From assembly GCF_003402535.2 (NCBI RefSeq), contig NZ_AP025171.1, positions 186,001 through 250,000 on the forward strand: a stretch of 64,000 nt of DNA, in the 5' to 3' direction. Made by a program: the position numbers and the translations under genes. This document shows positions 1-8,392 of the stretch, piece after piece (positions within the stretch are counted from its first letter, which is position 1; each line of letters begins with the position of its first letter). Source of the stretch: Cupriavidus sp. P-10 (GTDB taxonomy: Bacteria; Pseudomonadota; Gammaproteobacteria; Burkholderiales; Burkholderiaceae). Under the pieces are notes generated by a model. It did no database searches, had not been told where the DNA came from, and was given only the letters and a program-made list of their open reading frames with translations.

Positions 1-326
1 ACCATGTTCATCAGCACCGCGGTCGCGGCATAGGCCGAGACCGCGTACAGGTAGTCTTCGGGCGCGGCGCCGACGCCGCCCTGGATATGCTGGCTGGCCA
101 CGCCCATCATCAGCGTGGAAGAAAAGTCGATGCCGGTGACCAGGCCGAGCGTCAGGCCGAACAATGAAAGACGCCAGTGACCCATTTCGGGGTGACTGGC
201 GAGTTGCATGCGGGGGCGCGCTGGGGCGGTGGCCGGTGTCGTTGCGGGGGCGAGGGCTGCCGGGACTGATGTTGCCAGCGCTGGGGCTGAGCTGTCCGGT
301 GCAGCCGGGACAGGCGTTTGTTGCAT
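1..326 (-). CDS. MFS transporter, DHA2-like, N-terminal part (cut by window edge)
   Basis: Only the first ~108 residues lie in the window. An Ala/Pro/Thr-rich cytoplasmic tail of about 45 residues is followed by a hydrophobic first membrane segment (HWRLSLFGLTLGLVTGIDF). A stretch then matches the 'hiqgglGaspe..ywv.saYaia..v..' pattern that opens many DHA2 (EmrB-type) major facilitator proteins. The start is the ATG at 326-324, the first in this frame; no strong ribosome binding site is visible. It is divergent from the LysR gene that follows, with about 60 bp between starts, so that regulator may control it. Family is fairly clear; the substrate cannot be told. Confidence 0.65.
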   Translation of the reverse strand, partial: MQQTPVPAAPDSSAPALATSVPAALAPATTPATAPARPRMQLASHPEMGHWRLSLFGLTLGLVTGIDFSSTLMMGVASQHIQGGVGAAPEDYLYAVSAYAATAVLMNM

Positions 327-386
327 CGCTCAAGCATAATGTCGCCTGCCGAAGAGAACTACAGGCTGTCAGGGAAACATTGTCCG

Positions 387-1406
387 GTGAATCAAACAAT
401 TCAATGGAACGACTGGGAGGCGTTCTGCTGCGTCGTTGAGCAGGGTACGTTCACGGCCGCGGCGGAGCAGCTCGATTGCCCCAAGTCGCGCGTGTCGGCC
501 GCGGTGGCGCGGCTGGAAACCGCCATCGGCGCCAAGCTGCTGGAGCGCACCACGCGGCGCATGCGCCTCACCGATGCCGGCAAGGCGGTCTATCGTGACG
601 TCGCGCCGCTGTTCGCGCGGCTGCGCGAGATCCGCCAGGAAACGCTGGCGCGCGAGGAGCGCGTGCAGGGCGTGCTGCGCATCGCCACGCCATATGAATT
701 TGGCGCCCAGCAACTGGGCGGGGTGATCTGCCGCACGCTGGCGGCGCATCCGGCACTCGACGTGGCGGTGGAGATCACGCAGGGACTGGTCGATCCGATC
801 CGCGACGGGTTTGACGTGGCCTTCGTCATCGTCGATGCCGACCTGCCCGACTCCGGCACGGTGGCCCGCCGCATCTACCACGTCGAGCGCGGGCTGTTCG
901 CCGCGCCGTCGCTGGCGGACAGCCTGCCGGCGCAACTGCGTCCGGAAGACCTGGCCAACATGCCGACGCTGACCACGCCGGGCGACACCGTCTGGGAATT
1001 CACCCGCGGCGGCGAGACCGTCTCCGTGCCGATCCGCCCGCGCATGCAGACCTTCAACGCCGAGTTGCGCCTGCAGGGCGCGCTGGCGGGCCTTGGCATC
1101 GCGCGCCTGTCGGTGAACTACTGCGAAGCCGAGGTCGCGCAGGGCCGCCTGGTGCGGGTGCTGCCGGACTTCCCGCTGCCGCCGCTGCGCGTGTTCGCGC
1201 TGCTGCCGGACCGGCGCCTGCAGCCGCGCAAGGTGCGCGTGTTCATGGAAGCGATCGAGTCGATGATGGTGTCGGAGCTGGGGCCCGAGTCAGGCCTGGA
1301 AGGGATCGAGCCAGGCGAGTGGGCGAGGGAGGGTGCCGGGCCCGCGGGCGACGCGCAGGCGGAAGGAAGCGGCCTGGCAGAGGGAGAGGCCCGGCCGGCG
1401 GGTTGA
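387..1406 (+). CDS. LysR-family transcriptional regulator
   Basis: This is a LysR regulator with an N-terminal winged helix (residues ~8-65, WEAFCCVVEQGTFTAAAEQL then SRVSAAVARLE) and a C-terminal periplasmic-binding-like effector domain. I chose the GTG at 387 because it puts the helix-turn-helix at the usual distance from the N-terminus and has AGGGAA about 10 bp upstream. In-frame ATGs at 318 and 339 would overlap or abut the divergent MFS gene and add a non-conserved leader. The last ~35 residues are a Gly/Glu/Ala-rich low-complexity tail absent from typical family members. It probably regulates the divergent MFS gene; the effector is unknown. Confidence 0.82.
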   Translation: MNQTIQWNDWEAFCCVVEQGTFTAAAEQLDCPKSRVSAAVARLETAIGAKLLERTTRRMRLTDAGKAVYRDVAPLFARLREIRQETLAREERVQGVLRIATPYEFGAQQLGGVICRTLAAHPALDVAVEITQGLVDPIRDGFDVAFVIVDADLPDSGTVARRIYHVERGLFAAPSLADSLPAQLRPEDLANMPTLTTPGDTVWEFTRGGETVSVPIRPRMQTFNAELRLQGALAGLGIARLSVNYCEAEVAQGRLVRVLPDFPLPPLRVFALLPDRRLQPRKVRVFMEAIESMMVSELGPESGLEGIEPGEWAREGAGPAGDAQAEGSGLAEGEARPAG

Positions 1407-1460
1407 GGATGCCGGCGGGCCACCACGGCGCAAGGCCGTGGCAAGGGAAAACGCAGAAGC

Positions 1461-1751
1461 TCAGGCGCCTTCGGTGAAGCTGTCGCGGCGGTCGGTGATG
1501 CTTGCGCCGTCGGTGAACGGATCGGCCTTGCCTTGCCTGGCGCCGTCGGTGTACGGATCGCGGCGGCCATCTCGGAACCCATGGGCGCCGTCCAGGAACG
1601 GGTCGACCTTGCCGACGTGGGCGATACCGCCGTCGAGGCGGGCGATGTCGGAAACCGGTTCAGAGGCGTGGGCGGCAACGGCGGCAAACGACAGGCCGGC
1701 CGCGCAGAGCAGGGAAAGCGCCAGGCTGCGGCGTTGTGCGAGGGTCTTCAT
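1461..1751 (-). CDS. small exported protein with DPF/DPY-x-DGA repeats
   Basis: A 96-residue protein with a clear signal peptide (KTLAQRRS, a hydrophobic core, then AHA just before SEP). The mature part carries repeats: DPFLDGA, DPYTDGA, DPFTDGA and the diverged DSFTEGA, separated by short charged spacers. The start has AAGGAC about 9 bp upstream. I recognise no named domain. The Asp-rich repeats could bind a metal or a partner in the periplasm, but that is speculation. An 18-bp perfect palindrome lies 101 bp upstream of the start codon. Confidence 0.7.
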   Translation of the reverse strand: MKTLAQRRSLALSLLCAAGLSFAAVAAHASEPVSDIARLDGGIAHVGKVDPFLDGAHGFRDGRRDPYTDGARQGKADPFTDGASITDRRDSFTEGA

Positions 1752-1851
1752 GGTGTGTGGTCCTTCTTGGCAGGGTGCGTGGCTGCATCGCCACGTCGCC
1801 TGTAATGTAGGACTTCACACTAAGCAGAAAAAGCGTCAATAAGCGAAACAC

Positions 1852-1869
1852 TGTCCAGGCGCCTGGACA
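1852..1869. promoter_or_regulatory. 18-bp perfect palindrome (operator candidate)
   Basis: TGTCCAGGCGCCTGGACA is self-complementary with no spacer. It lies upstream of the small exported protein gene (start 1751) and 44 bp past the yggT stop. There is no T-run on either side, and an uninterrupted palindrome makes a poor terminator hairpin, so a dimeric repressor site is more likely. No binding protein is known from the sequence. Confidence 0.4.
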
Positions 1870-1912
1870 ATGCGCCGGCTGGCACCGGCGCCATCGCAGC
1901 TGCCTGCAATCC

Positions 1913-2476
1913 TCAGAAATGCATGTTGAACACGCTCGCCCCCAGCCGGGCGATCACCATCAGCAGGATCTGCGCGATCAGGAACAGCACCAGCGGCGAG
2001 ACATCGAAGCCCCCCAGGCGCGGCACCACGCGCTGGATCGGGCGCAGCACCGGCGCGGTCAGGTGGTCGATGGCGGGGGTGACCGGCGAATGCGGGTTGA
2101 CCCACGACAGGATCGCCATCAGCAGCGTGACCCACATCACCAGGCTGATCGCCCACTTCAGCACGTACAGCAACGCAGTGAGCAGCACCGCCGGCAGGAA
2201 TGCCAGCAGGTCGGCGTTGCTGAACAGCGCAACCAGCAGCAGGAACACGACCGCCGTCAGCCAGGCCGCCACCACCGTGGCCCAGTCGATGCCGCCCACG
2301 CCCGGGATGATCCGGCGCAGCGGCCGCACCAGCCAGTCGGTGATCTGGAACACGCCCTGCGAGACCGGGTTGCGTGTCGGCAGCCGCGTCAGCTGCATCC
2401 AGACGCGCAGCAGCAGGGCCATGCCGAACAGGGTAAAGACGGTATCCAGCAGGAAGAGGGCGATTTCCGTAAACAT
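1913..2476 (-). CDS. yggT: YggT family integral membrane protein
   Basis: A 187-residue membrane protein with two YggT units. Each unit has hydrophobic helices followed by an NP-rich loop (RNPVSQGVFQITDWLVRPLRRIIPG near residues 40-65, and NPHSPVTPAIDHLTAPVLRPIQRVVP near 135-160). That duplicated arrangement is typical of the family, which in other bacteria has been linked to osmotic stress and membrane or division functions without a firm biochemical role. The ATG at 2476 is chosen because the longer frame upstream to 2554 adds an arginine/cysteine-rich leader that is not membrane-like. It is divergent from the MarR gene. Confidence 0.88.
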   Translation of the reverse strand: MFTEIALFLLDTVFTLFGMALLLRVWMQLTRLPTRNPVSQGVFQITDWLVRPLRRIIPGVGGIDWATVVAAWLTAVVFLLLVALFSNADLLAFLPAVLLTALLYVLKWAISLVMWVTLLMAILSWVNPHSPVTPAIDHLTAPVLRPIQRVVPRLGGFDVSPLVLFLIAQILLMVIARLGASVFNMHF

Positions 2477-2688
2477 CGATGCGGTTTCCGGTGACGGGTG
2501 AAGGTGTCTGCAACCGCACAGATTCTGCCATAGCCCGGCGTCACATCGGCGCATTCGGGGTACATGCCTGTGTCGCGTCCAACATGCCGGCGCCGCCCTA
2601 TAATTGCGGGCGCCCGCGGCCGCACTGCGCCTGCGGCGGGTGTGTTCCCGTCTTTTTCGCGCTTTCCGTCGTTCTTCCGCTTAGTCCT

Positions 2689-3147
2689 ATGCCCAGCAAG
2701 CCAGCCTCGTCCCGCAACTCTGCGCCACTCACCAAGGCCGACTTCGAGGCGCTCTCGGACTTCCGCTACCAGCTGCGGCGTTTCCTGCGGTTCTCCGAGG
2801 ACGCGGCGCGCGAGGAAGGGCTGACCGTGCAGCAGTACCTGCTGCTGCTGCATGTCCGCGGCAGCGCCGACAAGGACTGGGCCTCGATCGGCGAGCTGGC
2901 CGAACGCCTGCAGGCCAAGCAGCACGGCGTGGTGGCGCTGGTCAATCGTTGCGAGGCAGCCGGGCTGGTCAAGCGCCGCCTCAATCCCGATGATCGCCGC
3001 GTGGTACAGGTACACCTGCTGGCCAAGGGCGAGCGCAGCCTGAACCGGCTCGCAATGCTGCATCGGACCGAGCTGGAATCGCTGCGCAACACCTTCCGCG
3101 TGGCCCGCATCACGCAGTTCAACGACGACGGCGCGGAGCGCGGCTGA
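2689..3147 (+). CDS. MarR-family transcriptional regulator
   Basis: A 152-residue protein with the MarR winged-helix fold: dimerisation helices around residues 15-45 (FEALSDFRYQLRRFLRFSEDAA) and a recognition region with GELAERLQAKQHGVVALVNRCEAAGLVKRR. The wing follows, ending in the family signature NPDDRRVVQVHLLAKGE. The ATG at 2689 gives the usual family length; the same frame is open upstream to 2479 but that sequence is not conserved-looking. It is monocistronic and divergent from yggT. MarR proteins usually repress nearby genes and are released by phenolic or oxidised ligands, but no target is obvious here. Confidence 0.85.
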   Translation: MPSKPASSRNSAPLTKADFEALSDFRYQLRRFLRFSEDAAREEGLTVQQYLLLLHVRGSADKDWASIGELAERLQAKQHGVVALVNRCEAAGLVKRRLNPDDRRVVQVHLLAKGERSLNRLAMLHRTELESLRNTFRVARITQFNDDGAERG

Positions 3148-3281
3148 GCATTGCAAACCGGCCGCGGCGCGGCCCGGTTACAGGCAGTTACCAATCAAAA
3201 GCTCCGGTGACACCCGCCGCCCGCAGGCGGCCCTAGACTCGCGCGCATTCATCAATACGCGCAGTGCGCAGGAGTCGAGCC

Positions 3282-4004
3282 ATGTCCATCCCCTTTCGTT
3301 CGGTTGTGCTTGCGGTGCTTGGCGCCGGTGCGCTGGCCGGGTGTGCCACGCCGTATGGCTACGACAACGGCTATGGCGGGGGCTATGGGGGCGGCTATGG
3401 CAGCTACGGCAGCAATAGCGGCTATGGCGGCGGCTATGGTGGAAGCTATGGCGGCAACTACGGCAGCGGCACCAGCGGCACCACCATCAGCGGCTACCCG
3501 CAACAGCAATATCCACAGCAGGGCTACCCGCAACAGCAATATCCGCAGCAAGGCTATCCGCAGCAGGGGTATCCGCAGCAGGGGTATCCGCAGCAGCAAT
3601 ATCCGGACGGCGGCTACGACTCCAACAACAGCTACGGCAACGACAACTACGGCAACCAGGCCTACGGCGTGCGCTACGGCTGGGTAGAGGCCATCGAAGT
3701 GGTGGCCGGCCAGCCGCCCTCGACCAGCGGCGCCGGCGCGGTGGTCGGCGGCATCGTCGGCGGCCTGCTCGGCCACCAGGTCGGCCGCGGCCGCGGCAAT
3801 ACGGTGGCCACCATCGGTGGCGCCGTGGCCGGTGCGGTGGCCGGCAACGAGGTCGAGAAGCGCACCGGCAGCAGCGCATCGGCCTACCGCGTGCGCGTGC
3901 GCACCAGCGACAACGCCTACCTGACGCTGACGCAGGCCAACGCCTACCAGATGCGCATTGGCGACCGCGTCAAGGTCGAGAACGGCGTCGCGGTGCCGTA
4001 CTGA
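3282..4004 (+). CDS. glycine-zipper outer-membrane lipoprotein with GYGG and YPQQG repeats
   Basis: A 240-residue lipoprotein. The N-terminus is a lipoprotein signal peptide with lipobox LAGC, so the mature protein starts at Cys about 21. Residues ~25-70 are Gly/Tyr repeats (GYGGGYGG, GSYGG). Residues ~70-110 are eight or so imperfect YPQQ(G/Q) repeats. The C-terminal ~110 residues hold a glycine-zipper 2TM domain (GAGAVVGGIVGGLLGHQVG and [18 protein letters not shown]) followed by a small beta domain, as in SlyB/Pcp lipoproteins. The start is the ATG at 3282 with AGGAGT upstream. Length is well above the usual ~155 residues because of the inserted low-complexity repeats. Likely anchored in the outer membrane and involved in envelope integrity. 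Confidence 0.85.
   Translation: MSIPFRSVVLAVLGAGALAGCATPYGYDNGYGGGYGGGYGSYGSNSGYGGGYGGSYGGNYGSGTSGTTISGYPQQQYPQQGYPQQQYPQQGYPQQGYPQQGYPQQQYPDGGYDSNNSYGNDNYGNQAYGVRYGWVEAIEVVAGQPPSTSGAGAVVGGIVGGLLGHQVGRGRGNTVATIGGAVAGAVAGNEVEKRTGSSASAYRVRVRTSDNAYLTLTQANAYQMRIGDRVKVENGVAVPY
3497..3605 (+). repeat. in-gene repeat encoding YPQQ(G/Q) units
   Basis: About eight copies of an imperfect 12-15 bp unit (TATCCGCAGCAG and variants) lie in frame within the lipoprotein gene. Copy number could vary by slippage without breaking the frame when a 15-bp unit is gained or lost. Confidence 0.7.
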
Positions 4005-4024
4005 CCGATGCCGGCGCTGGCCGG

Positions 4025-5572
4025 CTAGGCTCCGGCGTTGAACAGTTGCGCGTAGTCTTCGCGCAGCTGGCGCTTGAGCAGCTTGCCCGCCGTATTGCGC
4101 GGCAGGTCGTCGACGAAGACGATGCGCTTGGGCACCTTGAACGGCGCCAGCGCCTGGCGCGCATGCGCGACCAGCGCGTCTTCGCTGGCCTCCTGGCCGC
4201 GCTTGCGCACCACGCACGCGGCCACTGCCTCGACCCACTTCGGGTGAGGCAGCGCGAACACCGCGGCTTCGGCCACCGCGCCATGCGTGTACAGGCACTC
4301 TTCCACTTCGCGGCTCGATACCAGCACGCCGCCTGAATTGATCACGTCCTTGATCCGGTCGACCACGTACAGGTAGCCCTCGGCATCCAGGTAGCCGAGG
4401 TCGCCGGAATGGAACCAGCCGCCGGCAAACGCTTCGGCGGTCTGTTCCGGCTTGTCCCAGTACTCGGTCAGCAGCTGCGGCGAGCGATGCACGATCTCGC
4501 CAAGCTCGCCGGGCGGGACGTCCTGCATGGTCTCGTCGACGATGCGCGTCTCGACATTCAGCACCGGCCGCCCTGCCGACGCGGGGCGCGCCGCATGTTC
4601 GTCGGGACCCAGCACCGTCGCCAGCGGCCCGATCTCGCTTTGCCCGTAGCAGTTATAGAAGCGCAGCGCCGGCAGCTTCTGCTGCAACTCCAGCAGCACC
4701 GGCACCGGCATGATCGACGCCCCGTAGTAGGCCTTGACCAGCGCGCCGAGCCTGGCGGGATCGAACTCGGCGTGGCGCAGCAGCGAGATCCAGACCGTGG
4801 GCGGGGCAAAGAAGCTGGTGATGCCTTCCGCGTGGATGGTACGCAGGCAGTAGCCCGCCTCGGGACTGCCGGCGATCAGCGTGGTGCCGCCGCACAGCAG
4901 CAGCGGCATCAGGAACACGTGCATCTGCGCCGAGTGGTACAGCGGCAGCGCGGCCAGCGAATAGTCCGAGGCGCGGATGTCGCAGGCGGCGATGGTGCTG
5001 ACATACTCGGCCAGCAGCGCGCGGTGGGTCAGCACCGCGCCCTTGGGCGCGGAGGTCGTGCCAGAGGTGTACAGGATCTGCGCCGGCATGGTATCGGCAA
5101 GGCTCTCGAGTACCGGTGCCTCGGGGCCGCTGGCCGCCGCAGCCAGGATATCGCGCGCCGGGTTGCCGCCATGCAGCGTGCCGATGATCCGGCATGGCAG
5201 GCCCTCGATGCGCTCGGCCAGTGCCGGGTCGGCAAAGACCGCGCTGGCGCCCGATTGCGTGACGAGATATTCCACCTCCGGCCGCGTCATCGAGAAATTG
5301 ACCGGCACATGGACCAGCCCGCTGCGCAGGCAGGCCAGCCACAGCAGCACGTACGCATCCGAGTTCTTGCCGAAGGCGGCCACGCGGTCACCGGGGCGCA
5401 GCCCCCATTGCACCAGCGCACCGGCCACGCGCGCGGCGGCGAGGTCGAGTTCGCGATAGCTCCAGGACCGTTCGCCGAAGCGGAGCGCGGTCTTGGCGGG
5501 GCTGCGCCGCACCGCGCGGGCGATGGCATCGGGGATGGTGTTGCGCAGGGCGCGCTGCTGCTCTGACTGCAT
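4025..5572 (-). CDS. AMP-dependent acyl-CoA synthetase/ligase
   Basis: A 515-residue class I adenylate-forming enzyme that would activate a carboxylic acid as acyl-AMP and then acyl-CoA. The P-loop YTSGTTSAPKGAV is near residue 167, the A5-type YGQSE lies mid-protein, the GDLGYLDAEGYLYVVDRIKD hinge block is near 390, and the C-terminal catalytic lysine sits in NTAGKLLKR near 490. The start at 5572 follows a GGAGACC-like site; the upstream in-frame ATG at 5653 adds a non-conserved leader. Layout fits FadD3-like medium or aromatic acid ligases, but the substrate cannot be read from sequence. It is convergent with the lipoprotein gene, only 20 bp apart. Confidence 0.87.
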   Translation of the reverse strand: MQSEQQRALRNTIPDAIARAVRRSPAKTALRFGERSWSYRELDLAAARVAGALVQWGLRPGDRVAAFGKNSDAYVLLWLACLRSGLVHVPVNFSMTRPEVEYLVTQSGASAVFADPALAERIEGLPCRIIGTLHGGNPARDILAAAASGPEAPVLESLADTMPAQILYTSGTTSAPKGAVLTHRALLAEYVSTIAACDIRASDYSLAALPLYHSAQMHVFLMPLLLCGGTTLIAGSPEAGYCLRTIHAEGITSFFAPPTVWISLLRHAEFDPARLGALVKAYYGASIMPVPVLLELQQKLPALRFYNCYGQSEIGPLATVLGPDEHAARPASAGRPVLNVETRIVDETMQDVPPGELGEIVHRSPQLLTEYWDKPEQTAEAFAGGWFHSGDLGYLDAEGYLYVVDRIKDVINSGGVLVSSREVEECLYTHGAVAEAAVFALPHPKWVEAVAACVVRKRGQEASEDALVAHARQALAPFKVPKRIVFVDDLPRNTAGKLLKRQLREDYAQLFNAGA

Positions 5573-5695
5573 GGTGGTCTCCGTCGTTATGGTTTGAGGG
5601 TCCAGCAAGTCTTTGAAGCCAAGCGCCGAGGATAAGGGCAGCCGCCTCGCCATGGCAAGGCGGCAGCGGGGCGCGCAGGGGCGCCCCCGGGGCTG

Positions 5696-6406
5696 TTACA
5701 GCGCCTGCGCCAGGAAGGCCAGCGCGCGCCCGTGTGCCAGCGCGGCACTGGGCTGGTGGTACGAAGCACGCGCCCAGCAGTTGAAGCCGTGGTCGGCGTT
5801 GTCGTAGACGTGGATCTCGCTGCCGGGCTTGCCCGCCATGGCGTCGCGCACGCTCTGCACGGCCTCCGGCGGGATGTGCGCGTCGAGCGCGCCGTAGTGG
5901 AACTGCACCGGCACGCGGATGTTCGCCGCTTCCTGCAGCTGGTTCTGGATGCCGCCGCCGTAGTACGGCACCGCGGCGTCGACCAGCCCGCGCGCCGCGC
6001 TCAGGTACGACAGCAGGCCGCCGAAGCAGTAGCCCACCGTGGCGACCTTGCCGGCGCCGGTGCGCTGGCGCAGCGCCTGCACGGTGGCGGCGATGTCGCC
6101 GAGCGCGGCTTCGACGTCGACCGATTTGCGCAGCGCCATCGCACGCGTCATGTCATCGCCGGCATAGCCCAGCTCGACGCGCGGCGCCTCGCGCCAGAAC
6201 ACGTCGGGCGCGAGTACGGCATAGCCATCGGCGGCGTACTGGTCAGCCACCGCGCGGATGTGTTCGTTCACGCCGAAGATTTCCTGCAGCAGCACGATGG
6301 CGGGCGCGCCCGGCCTGGCGCCTGCGGGGGGCAGGCTGAGGTAGGCGTCGAAGCTGCCCGCGTCGCTGTCGACGCGGATCCATTGGCTGTCGGGAATGGC
6401 TGTCAT
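5696..6406 (-). CDS. dienelactone hydrolase family protein
   Basis: A 236-residue alpha/beta hydrolase of the dienelactone hydrolase family. The catalytic triad is visible: Cys in GYCFGG (near residue 123), Asp in GALDAHIP (near 168) and His in NADHGFNC (near 200). The oxyanion strand IVLLQEIFGVN is also present. These enzymes open lactones such as 4-carboxymethylenebut-2-en-4-olide in chloroaromatic breakdown, but many homologues act on other esters. The ATG at 6406 is the first residue of the conserved domain, preceded by AGAGCC. Its same-strand neighbour is the acyl-CoA synthetase about 120 bp downstream, which may share a transcript. Confidence 0.87.
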   Translation of the reverse strand: MTAIPDSQWIRVDSDAGSFDAYLSLPPAGARPGAPAIVLLQEIFGVNEHIRAVADQYAADGYAVLAPDVFWREAPRVELGYAGDDMTRAMALRKSVDVEAALGDIAATVQALRQRTGAGKVATVGYCFGGLLSYLSAARGLVDAAVPYYGGGIQNQLQEAANIRVPVQFHYGALDAHIPPEAVQSVRDAMAGKPGSEIHVYDNADHGFNCWARASYHQPSAALAHGRALAFLAQAL

Positions 6407-6530
6407 GGCAAGGGCTCTCCGGAATGGCTCACAACGGGTAGGCGGAATGCGCGGCACGTGCCGCGCGCCAGCCGCAAGTTTGCCACCGCGCGCGCCACCG
6501 TGCTGGCGCGCGCCACTTGCCGGGTCCGGC

Positions 6531-6563
6531 GCGCGCTCAATAAGCGCGCTCAATAAGCGCGCG
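6531..6563. repeat. 13-bp tandem repeat spanning the stop codon of the phospholipase D gene
   Basis: GCGCGCTCAATAA occurs twice in tandem, followed by a partial third copy. The minus-strand stop codon (TCA on the plus strand, 6550-6552) lies inside one unit and the next unit repeats it. The gene therefore ends in a duplicated terminal segment. Confidence 0.75.
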
Positions 6564-7245
6564 ATTGCCGGTAGCGCTTGTGCCAGTTGTCGGTATAGGC
6601 CTTCACCACCGCCGCATCGCCGCGGATCAGCATGCCGTTCTCGGCATTGCGCTCCTGCGCGGACTTGGTGAAGTTGAACGAGCCGGTGAACACCGCCTGG
6701 TCGTCGAACACCATCACCTTGTTGTGGGCGATCGCGGGCTTGTTGTCGATCACCACCGGCACGCCCGCGTGCTTGAGGTACGTGGCGCTGGTATAGCGCT
6801 CCGACTCCTGGCTCTTGTCCAGGATCACGCGCACGTCCACGCCGCGCCGGTGCGCCTGCGCCACGGCCTCGGCGATCGGCGCGCTGGTGAACGAGTAAGC
6901 CTGGACCAGCAGCTGCCGCCGCGTGCTGCGGATCGCATTGACCAGCAGCGCCTGGCAGCTCGCGCCGTCGGGCACGAAGCAAAGCGTGTAGCCGCTGCCC
7001 TGCGCGAACGCCTTGCTCGGCGCGGGGCTGGCCTCGGGCGGCTGGGCCGGCTTGCCGGACCGCGAGGGCAGGTGCTTGGCCACCGCGTCGCTGAAGGTGT
7101 CGCTGATGCTGCTGGTGATGGACTCGGTGACCTGGTCGAAGCCAGACGCCGAACGCGCATGCGCGAGCAGCGCGAAGGGGCTGAACGAGGTAAAGGCCGA
7201 TACGGCGGCGGCGAGGGCAAGGCCCAGTACGGTACGGCGGAACAT
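6550..7245 (-). CDS. phospholipase D-like protein with one HKD motif (Nuc-type), exported
   Basis: A 231-residue protein with an N-terminal signal peptide (hydrophobic residues ~6-28) and a linker of ~50 residues rich in Ser and Pro. A single phospholipase D domain follows, with motif [20 protein letters not shown] near residue 173. One HKD per chain is typical of the Nuc endonuclease/PLD subgroup, which dimerises to build one active site. Such proteins are periplasmic non-specific nucleases or phosphodiesterases. The stop codon falls inside a 13-bp tandem repeat. Confidence 0.85.
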   Translation of the reverse strand: MFRRTVLGLALAAAVSAFTSFSPFALLAHARSASGFDQVTESITSSISDTFSDAVAKHLPSRSGKPAQPPEASPAPSKAFAQGSGYTLCFVPDGASCQALLVNAIRSTRRQLLVQAYSFTSAPIAEAVAQAHRRGVDVRVILDKSQESERYTSATYLKHAGVPVVIDNKPAIAHNKVMVFDDQAVFTGSFNFTKSAQERNAENGMLIRGDAAVVKAYTDNWHKRYRQSRAY

Positions 7246-7482
7246 TCGGTAAGTCAGGGCGCGTTGGTCGCGACGGTTATGCTGGCTTCGGTCAGGGACA
7301 GCCTGCGCGCGCCGCGCGGCGCGGGCTGTGATGCGCGGGACCGCAGCGTAGCAGCCGCTTACGCCACTGGCAAAGGGCGATGTGTAACAGGATTTGTGCC
7401 GGCGGCACCGGCCTTGGGACTATCGGCGCATGGCGCCTATGATGGATGGAACCCCGCGGGCTTGCCCACCAAGGAGAGGGAC

Positions 7483-7689
7483 ATGTCGAACCATACCTAC
7501 AAGCTGGTCGAAATCGTCGGCTCTTCGCCGGATGGCTGCGACCAGGCCATCCGCAGCGCCATCGCCAAGGCTGGCGAAACCATCAAGAACATCGACTGGT
7601 TCGAAGTGGTGGAAACGCGCGGCCATATCGAAAACGGCAAGGTCGCACATTACCAGGTCACGCTGAAGGTCGGCTTCCGCGTGACCTGA
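7483..7689 (+). CDS. dodecin family flavin-binding protein
   Basis: A 68-residue protein of dodecin size and pattern: [62 protein letters not shown]. The tryptophan in IDWFEV matches the residue that stacks on flavin in bacterial dodecins. Dodecins form hollow 12-mers that store or buffer flavins and may bind CoA. The start at 7483 has a very strong site, AAGGAGAGGG, just upstream. It appears monocistronic, with its own ~235-bp upstream region. Confidence 0.9.
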   Translation: MSNHTYKLVEIVGSSPDGCDQAIRSAIAKAGETIKNIDWFEVVETRGHIENGKVAHYQVTLKVGFRVT

Positions 7690-7873
7690 GCGCGGCGCTG
7701 TAGCAGCGGGGCATCCCTGGCCGCAGCGTCGCGGGCTGGCGGCGCGCCCGCTGCTTGCGCCGCGTATGGTTCCTGACTGCGCTGGCGGTGAAAACAAGGC
7801 CGGCGCTGTAGCGCCGCCGGCCGGGTACAGGCCGAGCCGGCCTGGTGCCCGCGCAGCGCAGCGCCAGGGCCGC

Positions 7874-8230
7874 TCAGGGCAGGCGGATCTCCTTCACGTC
7901 GAAGTGCGATTCGCCGATCAGTTCCTTGTCGTACTCGCCGACCAGTTCCACCGTGGTGTTGGCGTCGACAGGCTTCTGCGCCGGCCATACCTTCTGCTTG
8001 ATCTTTACCTTCATCTGGCCGGTGCCGTCCGCGAACAGGTAGCGCTCATCGCCGGCGCTGCTGACGATCTTGCCGCGCAGCACCGCGTGCTGGTCGTCCT
8101 TGCCGTCGGCCTGCAAAGCCTTCACGGTCATCGCCGGGATCGACGAGGGCCCGGTGTACTGCGCGCTGGCGCCGGCGGCGGCAAGTCCAAGGGCGAGGGC
8201 CACGGCGGTGGCGGTGAGGATGTGTTTCAT
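7874..8230 (-). CDS. YgiW/YdeI-family OB-fold periplasmic protein
   Basis: A 118-residue exported protein with a signal peptide cleaved near ASA-QYTGPS. A BOF (bacterial OB-fold) domain follows, with the family pattern VLRGKIVSS..DERYLFADGTGQMKVKIKQKVWPA and VELVGEYDKEL...FDVKEIRL. Homologues such as YgiW are induced by stress (peroxide, metals) and lie in the periplasm; the ligand is unsettled. A small GC-rich hairpin (around 7798-7818) downstream could end its transcript. Confidence 0.87.
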   Translation of the reverse strand: MKHILTATAVALALGLAAAGASAQYTGPSSIPAMTVKALQADGKDDQHAVLRGKIVSSAGDERYLFADGTGQMKVKIKQKVWPAQKPVDANTTVELVGEYDKELIGESHFDVKEIRLP

Positions 8231-8392
8231 GTGCGTTCTCCATCAAGGTTGGGACCCGGGGGCGATGGCATGCATGATGCGCCGGCACGGCTGAACCGTC
8301 GCTGAACGGCGGCGCGGGCGCCGCGACGCTTTATCATTCGGGATTCGCGTGCCGCGCGCGCTGCCGCATTCACCCATCCACCGGATCCCAGA

